Positions 24,061 through 36,720 of a DNA stretch of 64,000 nt are shown one piece after another. The stretch is from NCBI GenBank assembly GCA_047967505.1, contig CM106540.1; one strand, written 5' to 3'. A model generated the notes under the pieces. The model had not been told where the DNA came from and did no database searches. It saw only the letters and a list, made by a program, of their open reading frames with translations. The position numbers were made by a program, and so were the translations under genes. Origin of the DNA: Dipteris shenzhenensis (taxonomy: Eukaryota; Polypodiophyta; Polypodiopsida; Gleicheniales). Numbering within the stretch: the first letter of the stretch is position 1; each line of letters opens with the position of its first letter.

Positions 24061-25400
24061 GCTACTTACATGACACACGTGGACGATGAGCCCTTGCATT
24101 GTTCCTCACCATGGGAGATGAGGAGGGAGTGCCCTCAGCATATTGTTGAGATTTCCCATGACATGAGTCACCATCAAGATGACACATTTTTGGTGCCATT
24201 ACTAGGGATTAGCCAAGTATGCTTGTGTAGTTTCTCACAAGGGTGGATATGGCAAACCACCACACGGTAGTTGTGCCCAACGTGCTACTCCGACTATTGG
24301 ATCATGCACAATATCGCACCAAGTGGGCCAACTACTATTGGATCATGTACAATATTGCACCAATTGGGCCAATTACTTCTACGAGGAACTCCACCAGTAG
24401 TGCCACAAGCCCATGTAGAAGATAAATAATCCTATGACCTTCATGCCATTGATCAAACATATCCTGGATCCAAACAACCCACGCTACCCCAGCCAGCTCC
24501 AACCATAGTTCCTCCCATCTCCACAGCCAAAGAATAGGCAAAATACCAAAGGCAACAAGAGATATCTAGAGCTACTACCAAATGGGCCAAACATAAGGCA
24601 GAAAGAGCTAAAGCAAAGGTTGTTGGTATATGTGCAATGCCCACCTCTCATATGTAACCACCAATGTTCTATAGTGCCTTTTTGTAAGGCCCCCATTATG
24701 AGGACAAGCCATGGTGTGAGCACATGACATTGGTAGGATCCTAGTTTTGACACTAGATGAGGTCTCTCGTGGTGATCGTTTATGGTTAGGAAATGGTAGA
24801 AGGAACAACATACTCCTTGAGGATTCGAGGGCAATGCTTCCGATCCTGGGGGTCTAGGGGCAATGCCCCCAGTGACACACAGACATGCAGTTTTGTCGAC
24901 TGGCTTTTGGGGATTTTCTTGATTTCTAGAGTTTTCGTTTAGGATTTGTGGGTGTGGGGGATGCTATACTACCTTACTCTACCTACCTAATGCAAAAAAC
25001 AACACATTTTAAGGTGCAAATGAGACATTTTTTACAATGTAACTGTCTACTTTTAAACTATTTCAAAATTCACTTATAGATTGATTTGATTAGGTTTGAC
25101 CTCACAAGCTACGAGCAAGCTACTTAGCATTCTTCTTACGTACACACCTCTACACAAGCTAGTTAACATTCTTCTTAGGTACACACTCCTACGATTTAAC
25201 AACATAAAGCCACATTAAACAAGCTCCATTCACAAAAAATGCTTTCCAAACTGAAACAACAACACTCTTCCCTTTATGTCCCAAACCACTTTCTATACAC
25301 CAACTTCAACACTCCTAGTTAAGCTAGAAATGTCAAGCAATGGGTAGTTTAACGGAAGAAAATCGTTTTGAAGTCCAAATTGGATTATCATGGAATAAAG
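24060..25400. other. No recognised gene
   Basis: There is no domain that I recognise. A 41-bp tandem duplication lies at 24294-24375. A short inverted GC pair (ggggtctaggggcaatgccccc region, 24848-24871) resembles LTR-type sequence but has no partner. Confidence 0.4.
24294..24375. repeat. Tandem duplication, 41-bp period
   Basis: The units at 24294-24334 and 24335-24375 share ctattggatcatg and gcaccaa, gggccaa blocks. Confidence 0.85.
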
Positions 25401-25899
25401 TGTAGATCATAACTCCATTGAGGGCATGGCGACCATTGTTGTCCAAGAGGGGCCATGTTTCCCATTGTCATGGAGTGTTCTAAGCCTGGTTGTGGGCTGC
25501 TGCCTTGATTCTTGAGGCTATGGTTGAGTCTCTGGAGCTCTTCATCTGTGATTGGGCCTAATAGGGGAAGAGTGATGGAGGGGTAATGGAGGGAGTTGGA
25601 GTTGCAGAAGAAGGGGGAATTGTAGTGGTAGACAGAGTGTTGGAAGGGGAGGTGAGTACTGTAGAGGGAGTGGCAAGGCTAGCTATACCTTTATGCAAGG
25701 TCTCAAACTCTATCTAGTTGAATGACTAGTAGATGTAGAAGAGGTCACTAAGGAGTTTTTAGAGCTCTCAGAACCAGAGTACATAAAGTTTTAGAGAGCT
25801 AGAAAGGCTAGGAATTAGTTCCAAGGAACTGTGGAAATTTCTATAGAAAATTTTGCAAAGTTCTATTAAAATTGTTAACACACTGGATTTGGGCCAAGG
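25400..25899 (-). other. Possible gypsy gag N-terminus remnant
   Basis: The minus strand reads a proline/serine/threonine-rich stretch at about 25430-25700. It resembles the proline-rich leader of the gag at 34.4-35.4 kb, and it is followed by the same type of TTAACCC repeat. The evidence is weak. Confidence 0.25.
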
Positions 25900-26165
25900 G
25901 TTCCCTTATTATAGATTTTTAATTCAGCATGCATTGAATTAGCCAATATAGTATGCTGAATTAGCTAGAACATTGGGTTATTAACCCGCTAGGACATTAG
26001 CTAATTAATGATAAATTGTTAACCCTATAGGGCATTGATTATTAACCCATCAGGACACTGGCTAATTAATGCAATGTGGCACTAAATTGTTAACCTTATA
26101 GGGCAGTGGGCAAATACAACGCATCCTAAATTAGCTAATTCAACATGCACTGAATTAGCCTTATT
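25900..26165. repeat. Array of short TTAACCC / AATTAGC motif repeats
   Basis: Degenerate copies of gaattagc, attaaccc and aacatgcactgaattagc recur in both orientations. The same vocabulary appears at 35430-36110, so the two belong to one repeat family, probably the LTR or leader of an old gypsy element. Confidence 0.5.
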
Positions 26166-27340
26166 TCAGGGTTTTTTTGTTTATACATTTTTTGGCATTT
26201 TTTGGAATTTTGACATTTCTTGACATTTTGGTGACTTTGACTTAGCTTGGTTTGACTACTAGAAGTGGATTCGGTGATGTGAGTAAGAAGAAGGGTTCAC
26301 TCTGAAAATGAAACTATGCGGGGGGGACTTGAATCATATGCTTTCATTCCTAAAAATGTGGTGGAATGTCATGCATGTGTTCACTATTGGACCTTGAACT
26401 GGAAATATCCTACTAGTGCATGTTGACCTTGTGCCGACCATTGATAAGGGCCTTAAGATCAATGAGCAGGAATTATCAACCAATGTTCAGTAAGTTGCCT
26501 AACCTAGAAACTCATATAAACCTACATCATGATACATGCAAGTGAGTGCTCTTGGGGTGGCAATTTTCAAGAAAGTAGCAGGGTGGCATACCTTGTCACC
26601 AACGAAGATAAAAAGGGGTTGTTCGAGCGGGCTACTACCCTTAGTGAGGAGGGTCTTGTTGTAGACTCCTTGAGCATATCGATGGTGAGTTTTGTTGGCA
26701 CTCCATGTTATTCTAGGGGTAGCCACATTATGTCTAGGTGTTTGAGATCCTTTACTACAACTGGTTTTTCTGATGCTATCCCCATGATAGGGAGCTTGTA
26801 TTGCTTTTCCTCACTTGAAACCCTTTGGTGGATATTGGAAAGATTAGAGTACTAAGAGGGTGATGATGTCAAGGATGGGTCCATTCTTGCAATACTTAGG
26901 TTCTTGTGGGGCTGCCTCTTTCTGGGAAGCCTGCTCTTATGGGACTACTGCAAGTGCCCTCATAATCCAAGTCATAGGTGGCCATTTTTGCTTGAGCTTC
27001 CATGCTAGTTGTTGTGGTCAAGGTGGACCTTTTCCTGAATGGTACTTGATGAGGGGTATAAGAGCGAGGCTTTGGTAGCCATATTCATTAGTTGCCCTCA
27101 TATTACGCTCGGGCTTATAGTAATGCCTTGGGAATCCAATGAGACTTGCATTGTTGCTTGGGCCATGCAGAGATGCTTTTTGATTCTTTTTAGGATGGGT
27201 CCTTGGTGAGGCACATTGCCGAGAGGAAGATAGGGTGTGTGGCATCTTGCAATGCATGTGGTGGTTTGTCTTTGGTCTTTCCTCCTCCATACTTGCTTTA
27301 CTCATGGTTGTTTTGGTTGAAGGGGGGCCTTTGATGAGAA
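26166..27340. other. No recognised gene, flank of the LARD-like element
   Basis: There are several short frames on both strands without recognised domains. The last bases (27341-27345, gggat) are one copy of the target duplication of the next element. Confidence 0.4.
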
Positions 27341-27345
27341 GGGAT

Positions 27346-27729
27346 TGTCAAAAGATGTGTGCCTCAGGATCGATAGAGCGCTCTAAGGTGGATGGAACCT
27401 ATGTGGAGACATAACGAAGAGAGTGCTCGTGACATGTACCTAAAGTCAATTAGGTTTCAAGATAGATTACCTTGAACTCATAAACAGAGTCTTGAGTGAA
27501 TGTGCATTTCTTCTATTGTACTCAACAATACATGATAGGCCTCTTATATAGAGTGTGCCCTTTGAATAGTCAACCATGTGGGATCCTTTCATCCACATCT
27601 CTCCTTGTGGAGTCCTCAATCCACATCTCCACATCATGTAGTCCACATCCTAGGGTGGCTACTTTGATTCTTTCCTATACCATACCTTAGCCTCTAATTC
27701 ATATGCACATGGCACCACAACTCTCAACA
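27346..27729 (-). repeat. 3' LTR of the LARD-like element
   Basis: On the plus strand it starts tgtcaaaagatg and ends ctctcaaca. It is nearly identical to 30316-30692, apart from a few substitutions and small indels (for example an 8-bp difference near gagagtg). Confidence 0.9.
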
Positions 27730-30110
27730 CCTCCCCTTGGTGCCATGATCGTTTGGCTACTGCAAGGTGGTCAGATGTGAGTTACATTCCATAACCTCCC
27801 CTTAGTGCATACATTGCTACTTAACGTGGTCAAGTGTGGGTATTACAAGATCACATCCTCCCCTGGATGCTTACATGGCTATTCTCAGGTGGCCAGGTTT
27901 GATTTACAAACATATGGTCTGAAGGTGGCAAGGTTGTTGCTTCTCAATGCTTGATGTCGATGGCGTTCACATCTTTACTTGATGTAGCTTGATGCATGAT
28001 GCTTTGTTCTTCCATGTGCCTTAATGCTTTATGTGTGGATGCCATTCTTTGTGCTATGGTCATCTCATGCACTAGTGCTTTTGGCATGCTTATGACATCG
28101 ATGTGTGCAACCATGCTTTGATTTGTCATTTGTTGCAAAGGTCTTACCAATTGATTTCTTTCAATATTGGCAGTGTCTAATTGCTAACAATGATTCTGAT
28201 CTAACAGGCATAGAGCTCGAAAAGATGATCACTTTTTCTTTTTGGAGTGTGTGCAAATTCCTCCTGGATTGAAAGTTATGCCTTGTCGAAGGTTTTGCGA
28301 AGAAGAGGGGCCTTGATGATGTGGCATAGGGATTCACATGTAGAATTCAAACTGTGCTTAACAAGAGACTGCGTGCTTAGAAGACACTGCTGACTGTGCA
28401 TGCTGATGTGGCATAACTAACCCTAACTCTAACCATGGTGGGTTAAGTGAACCAGACCCTTGGCAACCTTCTAACCCAAGTTAGTTAACCCAATTCTAGA
28501 TTAACTTAACCATGGTCCCACTAAACCATGCAATTCAACCTAACCATAAACTGAACCTTGGGTGCTTTCAATAACCCTGGTCAATTCTTATCTGCCACGT
28601 GGATGATGATGTGGAAATTCCACGTGTCCTAAGGTCTATAACTTTGTGACCTTTGCCTGGCCATGCTGGTGTCGCCCGTAGGGGTGTTTGCAGAGATCGT
28701 TGCCTGAGCCGTTTTTGCCTCATCCTCAGCTTGTGGATGGCGCAAGAAGTCACAGCAGCTCATTTAGGAACTCAATTGCTCCTTGACGAGATGTTGGCGA
28801 TAGTCTGTTGACAGCAACGTGCTTTCCATTGTTGAACTTCCCTTGATGAACAAGCCCGGACCTCTTATTTGTGTCGCAAATGATGCTGGAGTTGCTAGCT
28901 GCTGCAGATCGGGGTTGGGGTTGCGCTGGCAGAGAGCTGTGAGGATCTGCTGGCAAAAGGAGTCGTTGGAGATAATCCGCAATCAGATGGTCTTGTTTGG
29001 ACGTTGTTGCAGGGTCGCTGCCGAGTCGTCGAAGTAGATCGTTGATGCTATTGGAACCTTAGCTGCTGTTGAAGGAAATTTTGGAAGCTGTCAGTCGAGA
29101 CGTGCTCCAATAGAAGGAGAGTAAAACAAAAGCATTTAGGGTGGCTCATCAATGGAGGGTCGTGGGCACTGAAGGGAAGCTGAGGTTCGTGGGCGATTGT
29201 TCATTGCATGCAAGCTGCCACGAGAGTTACTGGTCTCACTTTTATGCAGCTAAATCATTGGAAGGCGTCGAAGGCTGTTGCAACGATGGTGATCAGAGCA
29301 TGGGCGTTACTGGAGGCAACATTGGCGAGTCCTACTGGGTAGTCGTGGAAGCTATACCGTGTTTGAATTTCCTGCTGGGTTGGTGTTGTTGGAACCTGCT
29401 CGTACCTGATGGCATTTGTCATCGTAGGGGTCAACCATTTGCAGGTCCATTGGTGGAGATCTAGTCGCTATTGCTGTTGTCGGTGGAGCAACCCGTGAGG
29501 CTTGGAGGTGTTTTAGCTATGTGTAGAGGTAGTTCTACAGACCATGGAAGATGATGATTGATAAGGCCGTCAGTGGCGGGTAGATAAGAGCATTGATAGA
29601 ATCCTGTAGTTTCCTTCCTTCCTCCGAGCTGCACTGAATAGCACCTGCGAGACAGCACCATAGCTAGCAACAATAGACAAAGCTTTCGCAAGCTAAAATC
29701 CCAAGCAACTCCAGAATCACCCGTTTCATCCCATCGCTCGTTGTCTGTTGGAGATGCAGTTTTACTGCTGCTATGTAACTTTGAGCAGGGGTCTCATTTA
29801 CTAAGTATGTCCTCATTGAGGCATCATCATTGAGGCTGGTTGTTGAGGCATAGGGTAGCAGGTCCGTTCAGAGAATCTCGTGCAACATTAAGGTCATTAG
29901 AGCTTCTTGATAAATTGATGAAGAGCTGGGTTGCCAGTCTACTCGCTATTGGGTTGCTCCATTGTGGGCTTTTTCTTGTTGATGAATCCTTTGTTTTGGA
30001 CAGTCGTCCTGAAGTCTCTCAAAGAGTTCTCTATTCTTTCAGAACCGTCTCTAACATAGAATTCTCTCAAAGGAAAGAATCTCAATGAACTCAAATAACA
30101 ATCTCACAAG

Positions 30111-30114
<4 letters not shown>

Positions 30115-30156
<42 letters not shown>
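30115..30156. repeat. (TC)21 microsatellite
   Basis: It is an uninterrupted 42-bp TC run inside the LARD-like element, about 150 bp from the primer binding site. Confidence 0.98.
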
Positions 30157-30158
<2 letters not shown>

Positions 30159-30303
30159 GTAATAAGAAGTAAATATCTCACAAATGAGAATGAATGGAAA
30201 AGACATGGATAGAAATCTCTCTCTATCTAAAACTAAAACTAACCTAGGAGAAAACATGTGCTCCTAAAGCAAGCCTACAACTAATCTAGGAGACTAGACC
30301 TAA

Positions 30304-30315
30304 GCTCTGATACCA
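30304..30315 (-). other. Primer binding site (initiator Met tRNA)
   Basis: gctctgatacca on the plus strand is the exact complement of tggtatcagagc and ends one base before the LTR. Confidence 0.9.
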
Positions 30316-30692
30316 TGTCAAAACATGTGTGCCTCAGGATCGATAGAGCGCTCTAAGGTGGATGGAACCTATGCGGAGACATAACGAAGAGAGTGATGTA
30401 CCTTAAGTCAATTAGGTTCCAAGATAGATTACCTTGGACTCATAAACAAAATCTTGAGTGAATGTGCATTTCTTCTATTGTACTCAACAATACATGATAG
30501 GCCTCTTATATAGAGAGTGCCCTTTGAATAGTCAACCATGTGGGATCCTTTCATCCACATCTCTCCTTGTGGATGTCCTCAATCCACATCTCCACATCAT
30601 GTAGTCCACATCCTAGGGTGGCTACTTTGATTCTTTCCTATATCATACCTTAGCCTCTAATTCATGTGCACATGGCACCACAACTCTCAATA
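30316..30692 (-). repeat. 5' LTR of the LARD-like element
   Basis: It begins tgtcaaaacatg. Its far end reads caata, where the other LTR has caaca, so the terminal CA has mutated. Confidence 0.9.
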
Positions 30693-30997
30693 GGGATCAG
30701 CAACATCCTTAGGTATGAAGGAAGATGGTGGCAAGAGAGCCGCTACAGAACTACTGGATCTAGCCCCTTGTTCTAGTCCTTGTGCCATAGAGGCACCACT
30801 TATGTGTGACTAGCACTTGTCAAGGTTTCCGTTCTCTCATGCCAATAAATTTGGCAGTTGACACGGAAGCACCATACTCTTTCTAGAATATCCTATTCTC
30901 TTCCCAAAATGACAAGAAATCACCATTCTCTTCCCAAAACAACCTATTCGTTGATTGTGCTTGTGGTCATTATGTCATTCTATGGTTATTCATAGTT

Positions 30998-31260
30998 GCT
31001 TCAATATTAAAATAACCAATTGCAGGCGTTCCTTGACAATTAATAGCTTGTACTTTGGCAATACTAGGTTTAAAGGGTATCTCTAATAATTGTTCCCATA
31101 CCTCCTATGAGATAAAGTTGTGGCTTGCTTCGGAATCCACCAAGGCTTCGATGGAATATACTACTTGGCTACCACCCTGCAACTTAATTGGCAACTTAGC
31201 AAGGCCAAGTGTTAGATCATCAAGGTTGTCTGCCTATTCTAAGGTGGAAAATTTTCATGA
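30998..31260 (-). pseudogene. Gypsy aspartic protease remnant
   Basis: The minus strand reads LTLGLAKLPIKLQGG, then IEALVDSEASHNFIS around the active site. The usual DSGASHNFI has glutamate in place of glycine. A stop follows. It lies 3' of the integrase of the neighbouring gypsy element, which is the wrong order for one intact element. Confidence 0.55.
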
Positions 31261-31680
31261 GGCCTTTCTATTTAAGTTTTGCATGTCAGGCTCGGGCCTC
31301 TTCTATTGCTCATCTTTTCATTTGAGCAACCGCTATTTTAAGCTCTTCTCCCTATGGATAGCTTGAAGGGTTTGTTGAGTCAGAGGGCCATAAGATCATT
31401 TAAGCTTAGTGCAGTTGATATATCCTTTCAATTCAACTTTCTTCTAATTCAACTCCATCAAGTGTTGAGATTCGGCATATTTCTTATGGCCCATAATTTC
31501 CACAACTTGGTATGGACCCCCGGGCCCCATTGCGATGATTCAATTTCCATTTGGTATTCCTTACACTATATCATAATGCAAGGTCGCCTTTACTAAGGTC
31601 CTTGTTTTTAAGGTTGTAGTCAAATGAATGTTTTCTTCATAATATATCAACCATCATGTTGAATACATCCCTAAGCTTCG

Positions 31681-31790
31681 TCTTGTCAAGCATTTCAGCT
31701 TGTATTAATCTTTTGGGAATGGCCTCTTTAGATAGTCTTGTCAAGCATTTCAGCCTGTATTAATCTTTTGGGAATGGCCTCTTTAGATAG
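31681..31790. repeat. Tandem duplication, 55-bp period
   Basis: Two copies of tcttgtcaagcatttcagc... start at 31681 and 31736 and differ by one base. They lie at the integrase end of the gypsy remnant. Confidence 0.95.
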
Positions 31791-34260
31791 TCTTTCTTGA
31801 GTTGCCACCCTTAGGCTAAGCACTATGTACTCCATGGGCATTACCACCTCTGCCCTGCAAGCAAGACTAAACTGGGTGCAATTAGTTGTAGCAACCTTAT
31901 AAGTGGTATGATATGTCCACAATGTAGTGGTGAGCTTATGCTTCCAGTCATTTTGGCTGGCTTCAGCTGTGCATGTCATGGTATTGCATAGGGTCTTATT
32001 GGAACTCTTGGCTTGGCCATTTGCTCTAGGGTAATAGGGAGTTGTTTTTCTATGAACAATCTCCATAGTCAGTCATAAGGATTTGTATAGTCTCATTGAT
32101 GAAGTGGGTCCCTTGATCACTAACTATTTCCAAGGGAAGGCTGAAGCATGATATAACATTATCGTACATAACTTAATTGTTTCCTTAGCATTACCTTTCC
32201 TAGTTTCCCTAGCTTCTGCCCACTTGGTAAAGTAGTTAGTTGCCATGATAATGTATTTGGCTTGTGTCCCTTTGGCTACTGGACTTATGGGTCCAATAAA
32301 ATCAATACCCCATTTCTCAAAGGGTTGATTTGTGAGAATTCCTATCAAGGGCATGTAATCTTTCAAGGGATGGATGCTCTTTGGCATGGGTTGCAATGTT
32401 TAGTGAATTTGGTCGCATTTGCAAAAGTGTGGGCCACCATAACCCAAATTATAATACCTTGTGGGCCGTGATTTCTCCTTTGAAATGCCCTCCTGATATT
32501 CCAGGGTGGGCTTCTTCCAACACCTTGATAAATTCATCCTCATGAACAAAATGGTGCATGGTGCCATATTTTCCAATTTGGTATAGTTGACTGGAAATCA
32601 ATTGATATAGCACTATATCCTTTTTTTTTTGGGGGCCCTATCCATGTTGAGGGCATTGTCTTGCGAAAACCCATTGGCCAAAAAGTGGCCAACGTCCTAA
32701 TCCCATTCTGGTATTAAATCAATAAGGAGTAATGTGGCATCTAGGAGATCATTGTCAAGGCCAATTGTTGGCTCTCAATTGGGTGTCCTAGACATATGGT
32801 CCAACATAAAACAGTTTCTTACTTTGCAAATCACAGATGGTGAAATAAAACTCTAATAATATAACCATTCACCATGTGATGATCTAGTCATATAGGGTTT
32901 GTTTACTAAATAAAGAATTGCTTGATAGTCTATAAAGAACGCAAATTTGTTTGCCAACAAATCTTCACAGCGTAAACCATGGCAAGGCCTTTATCTTTTT
33001 GGTTGTGTAATTAATTTTGGAATTGTTAAGTCAGTGACTTGCAAAATATATAGGGTAATCCAAATTAAATTCACCTAACTGCACCGACATGCAACCTACT
33101 GCAAACTTTAAGGCATTTGTATGCACATGGAATGTTAAATCCCAATCTAGTGCATGCTATTGGAGCTAAAGCCAATGCATGTTTAAGAGTCTCAAATGAG
33201 GCTTGGCATTCCTCAGTCCACATAAATACAATAAGAAGCTTATACAAGGGGTGAGCAATCTTGGCATAGCGATTGATAAATATTATATAATAGTCTGTAT
33301 GCCTACTAAAGCTTTGTACACCCTTGGCATATGTGGGGGGTGGGGGGGGTGGTAGTTCCAAAGTGATCTTAATCTTGTTATACTCCATGGAGGTTCCATC
33401 TTGGATACAACAGGTCCTAGTATTGCCCTATGTTTCACCCAAATTGGCATTTGAGGGGGTTAAGGATGATTCTATACACACGACACCTCTCGAAGACTAG
33501 CTTTAAATATCCAAGGTAGCCATCCCATGTTGAGTGATTGCCCAGATCATTGAGGAATAATTCTTTAAAGGCTATAAGCATCATCCTCTGGAATGTTGCA
33601 AGAGCATTAGTGAAACTAAACAACATCACCCATGAAGCATAGTTTCTCCAATCTATGGCAAATGATGTTTTGTGTTGATGTCGAGGCTTTGGATACTTAA
33701 TTGTAACCAAAGAATCTATCCAAAAAGTTGTAGGCTTATTTACCTACCACCCTCTCTAGCACATGCTCCATAAACGGTAGTGGATAATGGTGTTTTCACG
33801 TGGCAGCATTTACCTTTGTTAGGTAATTGACTTCTCTCCTTGGGCTTTCTCCTCCATATTGTCACCTAAAACCGTATAACAGTCTTGTTGCACAACTCAC
33901 ATGATGTGGTATTCATCATCACAAAGAGATGGTCATGGAGCTTGGAGTCCCACAATACTATAAGGAATCATGGCAAGATAGTGAGCATTGCTCATCCCCT
34001 CATGTGGTTTACATTTTGAGTTCAAGTGCTTAATTTGGGCAATGTAGTCGTGAAGGGACTTAGTCTCCTTCTTGACTTTGTATAATTGGTTAATGGGGGC
34101 CCATTTGGGACCACTAGGAATCTTAGTAGTGTGTCCTAATTGATTTTCTGTTTGAGATTTAGAGCCCTATACCATTTACTTGCCTTTCCATCTAGGCTCA
34201 ACCCAAAAGCATTGACCTTATCTAGGTCCCCAATGTCCCCAAACGTTTCACAAATCTGCT

Positions 34261-34372
34261 CAAATATCTCCACATGGGACACTGGGTCTCCTTCACCTAA
34301 GAATTTCATGATATCTCAAATATATCCACATGGGACACTAGATCTCCTTCACCTAAGAATTTCATGATGAGT
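34261..34372. repeat. Tandem duplication, 56-bp period
   Basis: Two copies of the caaatat(c/a)tccacatggg segment start at 34261 and 34317, inside the gag core. Confidence 0.9.
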
Positions 34373-35429
34373 CTGGTGATTGTGACTAGCTAACTCCTAG
34401 AGGAGTTAGTTATCCCTTCCAAAAAATGTCAGTGGCATAGCCCCCCTTCATAGTGCTTGCACTAGGATCGTCATGGCTTCGTTGGTAAGCACTCCTTGTG
34501 GTGCTAGAGGATTTATCTAGTGGGGGAGGCATTGTCCCATAAGTGGGTTGTACTATAGGAGGATTATAACAAGTCATAGATTGGAAAAAGGTAGGGTTGG
34601 TGGTTGTTGACCCACTAGGTCCTAGAGTTGGCATGCATGGCAGGCTTGGTCATACCGACTGCACTGGTGGTGGCCTAGGCATAAGCACACTTGGATTGGG
34701 AACTTGTCTATAAGGAGCAGTCTCACTGAATAAGGAGTGTTATCTAAAATTCTCCCCCAAATTGGATATGATGTTGGGTTCGGAAGTCGACATTCTAGGC
34801 AATGTGTCTTCCCTAGGTTCATCAACTTGCTCATCTAGTTGTCCCATAGGATTTTGTGGCCGATAATTACTTGGCATCCTTGGCTCAAGGTATCACTATA
34901 TGGCTGAACTACTCATTGATATGTGGGAATTGGTGCACACTACATAGCCTCGGTCATGGTTGGTTGGGTTGAGCCTTGCAACTCCTTTGGCACTTGATTT
35001 TGCCTAGAAAATGAGTTCACCATCTCAACCGGTTCTAACAGCACAAATCTTCCCATCATATTGGAAAACAATTCTCAAAGCCAAGAGGCTACGATAGAAG
35101 GAGTGGGGGAATGGGGCCAAACTGAGCTGGAATTAGGGGCCATGGAGGCTCCAAGATTTGGGTTTTCACCCCTCTCTCAATCAAAACTCATGGAATCTTG
35201 TGAGCTAGAACTATCTTCTTGGGATGGTCTGTGTATGGAGTGTAAGCTCAATATTGAATTCTCAAATAGAACTGATGCTAAGCTAGGTACTTGGCTAGAC
35301 AAGATATTGTTGGTAGCACTATCGTCTGGTTTAAGTTCAAATGCAAGAACCCTTCTAGTCCTTATGTGCATGTAGGTGGTGGATAAATGCAAATGAGCAC
35401 TTGGCAAGCCCTATCAGTCCAATCAAATT

Positions 35430-36110
35430 GTTACTACCAGTCAAGTGGGTTGATCCAACATGCATTGGGTTACTATCCCAATGTATGTTGGGTTAATAAT
35501 TCAACATGCACTGGGTTATAATGCAGTGTGTGTTGGGTTACATTTAATTGACTATAGTGGCTATTTTGAGCTGATTTAGAGGGTCCAAATGTTAATTTTT
35601 GGTGCTTGGGACTTGTTTGATGGTTGGCTAGTTTACCATAAGCCTTCCAAAGTGATTAATTTTATGAATCATATATTTCACCCCTTTGATAAAAAATTTT
35701 GAGTTTTAGTTTAGTGATTCTAGGGGGTTGGTGAATACTCAGTGGTGGATAGTGGATCACTTAATGATCAAGATAGAAAAATTCAGTTCAAGGTCCAAGT
35801 CCTACAATGGGGTCCAGCTAATGCAGCGTGCATTGGGTTAGGGAATCCAACATGTGCTAGGCTAATAACTCCACGTGCACTGGGTTATGGTTTGACTCCT
35901 ATTTTGGATGGCCAGTTGGAAAATCTTGTCAGGTGTTAGGGTGTCAAATGGTCAAAGCTAGCCTAGCATGCCTAAATTAATTTAGCATGCACTGGTTCAT
36001 AATTCAGTGATGTTGGGTTAAAATTAACCCGATGTGTATCCTCTATATTCAATGTACTTTGGGTTAAAAATAACCTAATGTGTTAGAATTAATCTAGTAT
36101 GTCTTCTTTA
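35430..36110. repeat. Array of diverged CATGCACTGGGTTA-type units
   Basis: About ten degenerate units of the form caacatgcactgggtta or its complement are scattered with 20-90 bp spacing. They lie upstream (minus-strand sense) of the gypsy gag, so they may belong to its LTR or leader. The related array is at 25900-26165. Confidence 0.55.
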
Positions 36111-36492
36111 GACTATGTAGCCACATAATTTTTAGAGATTTCTAAACTTCTATGGCTCCTGTGTAGGGTTCAGAGTGCTTGGGGCATACTTTGTCTTTCT
36201 ATTTACAAACATCAAACAATAAAAAGCAAGCAACTTTGAAGCAAAATAGAGTGTTTTCTTCAAAAAGAGGACTGTTTGTCATTTCCAAGACCAAGAAATT
36301 ATCACTTTCAAATTTTCTCTAAGGATTGGACAACATACAAAGTTTACTAATGATCACCTCTACATTTTCCTAGATTTTTAACCTAGAAACCTCAAAAAGC
36401 ATCTATAAATAATCTGAAATGACTACCTTTCTCTCTTCTCACTCACTTTTTCTCTACTCATACCTCTCCAAAACATGAAAACCAACTACTTT
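36111..36492. other. No recognised feature
   Basis: This is AT-rich sequence between the repeat array and the copia element. tcacc at 36493-36497 is the target duplication of that element. Confidence 0.5.
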
Positions 36493-36497
36493 TCACC

Positions 36498-36667
36498 TGA
36501 GAGTGCTCTCAACGGAAGCAAGAATGGAAGAGGGAGAGAGAGAAACAGAGAGCCACACAATTTTTAGTTGGTGCAGAACACCCTAATCATCTTTTTCATT
36601 CATTTATATATGTCTTTGAGTATTGTACATAACCGGGGTAAAGGCACAGTGACCTTTAACCCCCACA
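36498..36667 (-). repeat. 3' LTR of the gag-less copia
   Basis: On the plus strand it starts tgagagtgctctca and ends cccccaca. It is preceded (minus-strand sense) by the purine run agtgggaggt. Confidence 0.9.
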
Positions 36668-36720
36668 ACCTCCCACTTAAAGGACAATGTGCCTTTAAGG
36701 GAGAACAACTAGTGAGCATA

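Larger units (their letters stand above)
27346..30692 (-). mobile_element. Non-coding LTR retrotransposon (LARD-like), minus strand
   Basis: Two LTRs (27346-27729 and 30316-30692) flank a 2.6-kb interior. A 5-bp target duplication gggat lies at 27341-27345 and 30693-30697. The primer binding site (complement of tggtatcagagc) at 30304-30315 directly abuts the upper LTR, so the element reads on the minus strand. A purine run (ccaaggggagg, minus strand) precedes the lower LTR. No gag, protease, RT, integrase or RNase H motif was found inside. It therefore needs a partner element for movement, which is the LARD pattern. Confidence 0.85.
31600..35400 (-). pseudogene. Decayed Ty3/gypsy gag-pol, minus strand
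   Basis: Parts follow on the minus strand. A proline-rich gag start lies at about 34400-35400. A gag core lies near 34140-34300 (VNAFGLSLDGKASKWYRAL). RT lies at 33435-33710 (TSFAIDWRNYASWVMLF, ATFQRMM). RT end/RNase H lies at 33071-33388. The integrase core lies at 32124-32396 (FEKWGIDFIGPISP) and its C-terminal half at 31728-32066 (YPRANGQAKSSNKTL). The protease and the first half of RT are missing between gag and RT. Tandem duplications lie at 31681-31790 and 34261-34372. It cannot be functional. Confidence 0.7.

Noticed and set aside
23787-24089. 100-codon plus-strand frame
   Set aside because: It is leucine/serine/proline only, produced by the CT-rich simple sequence.
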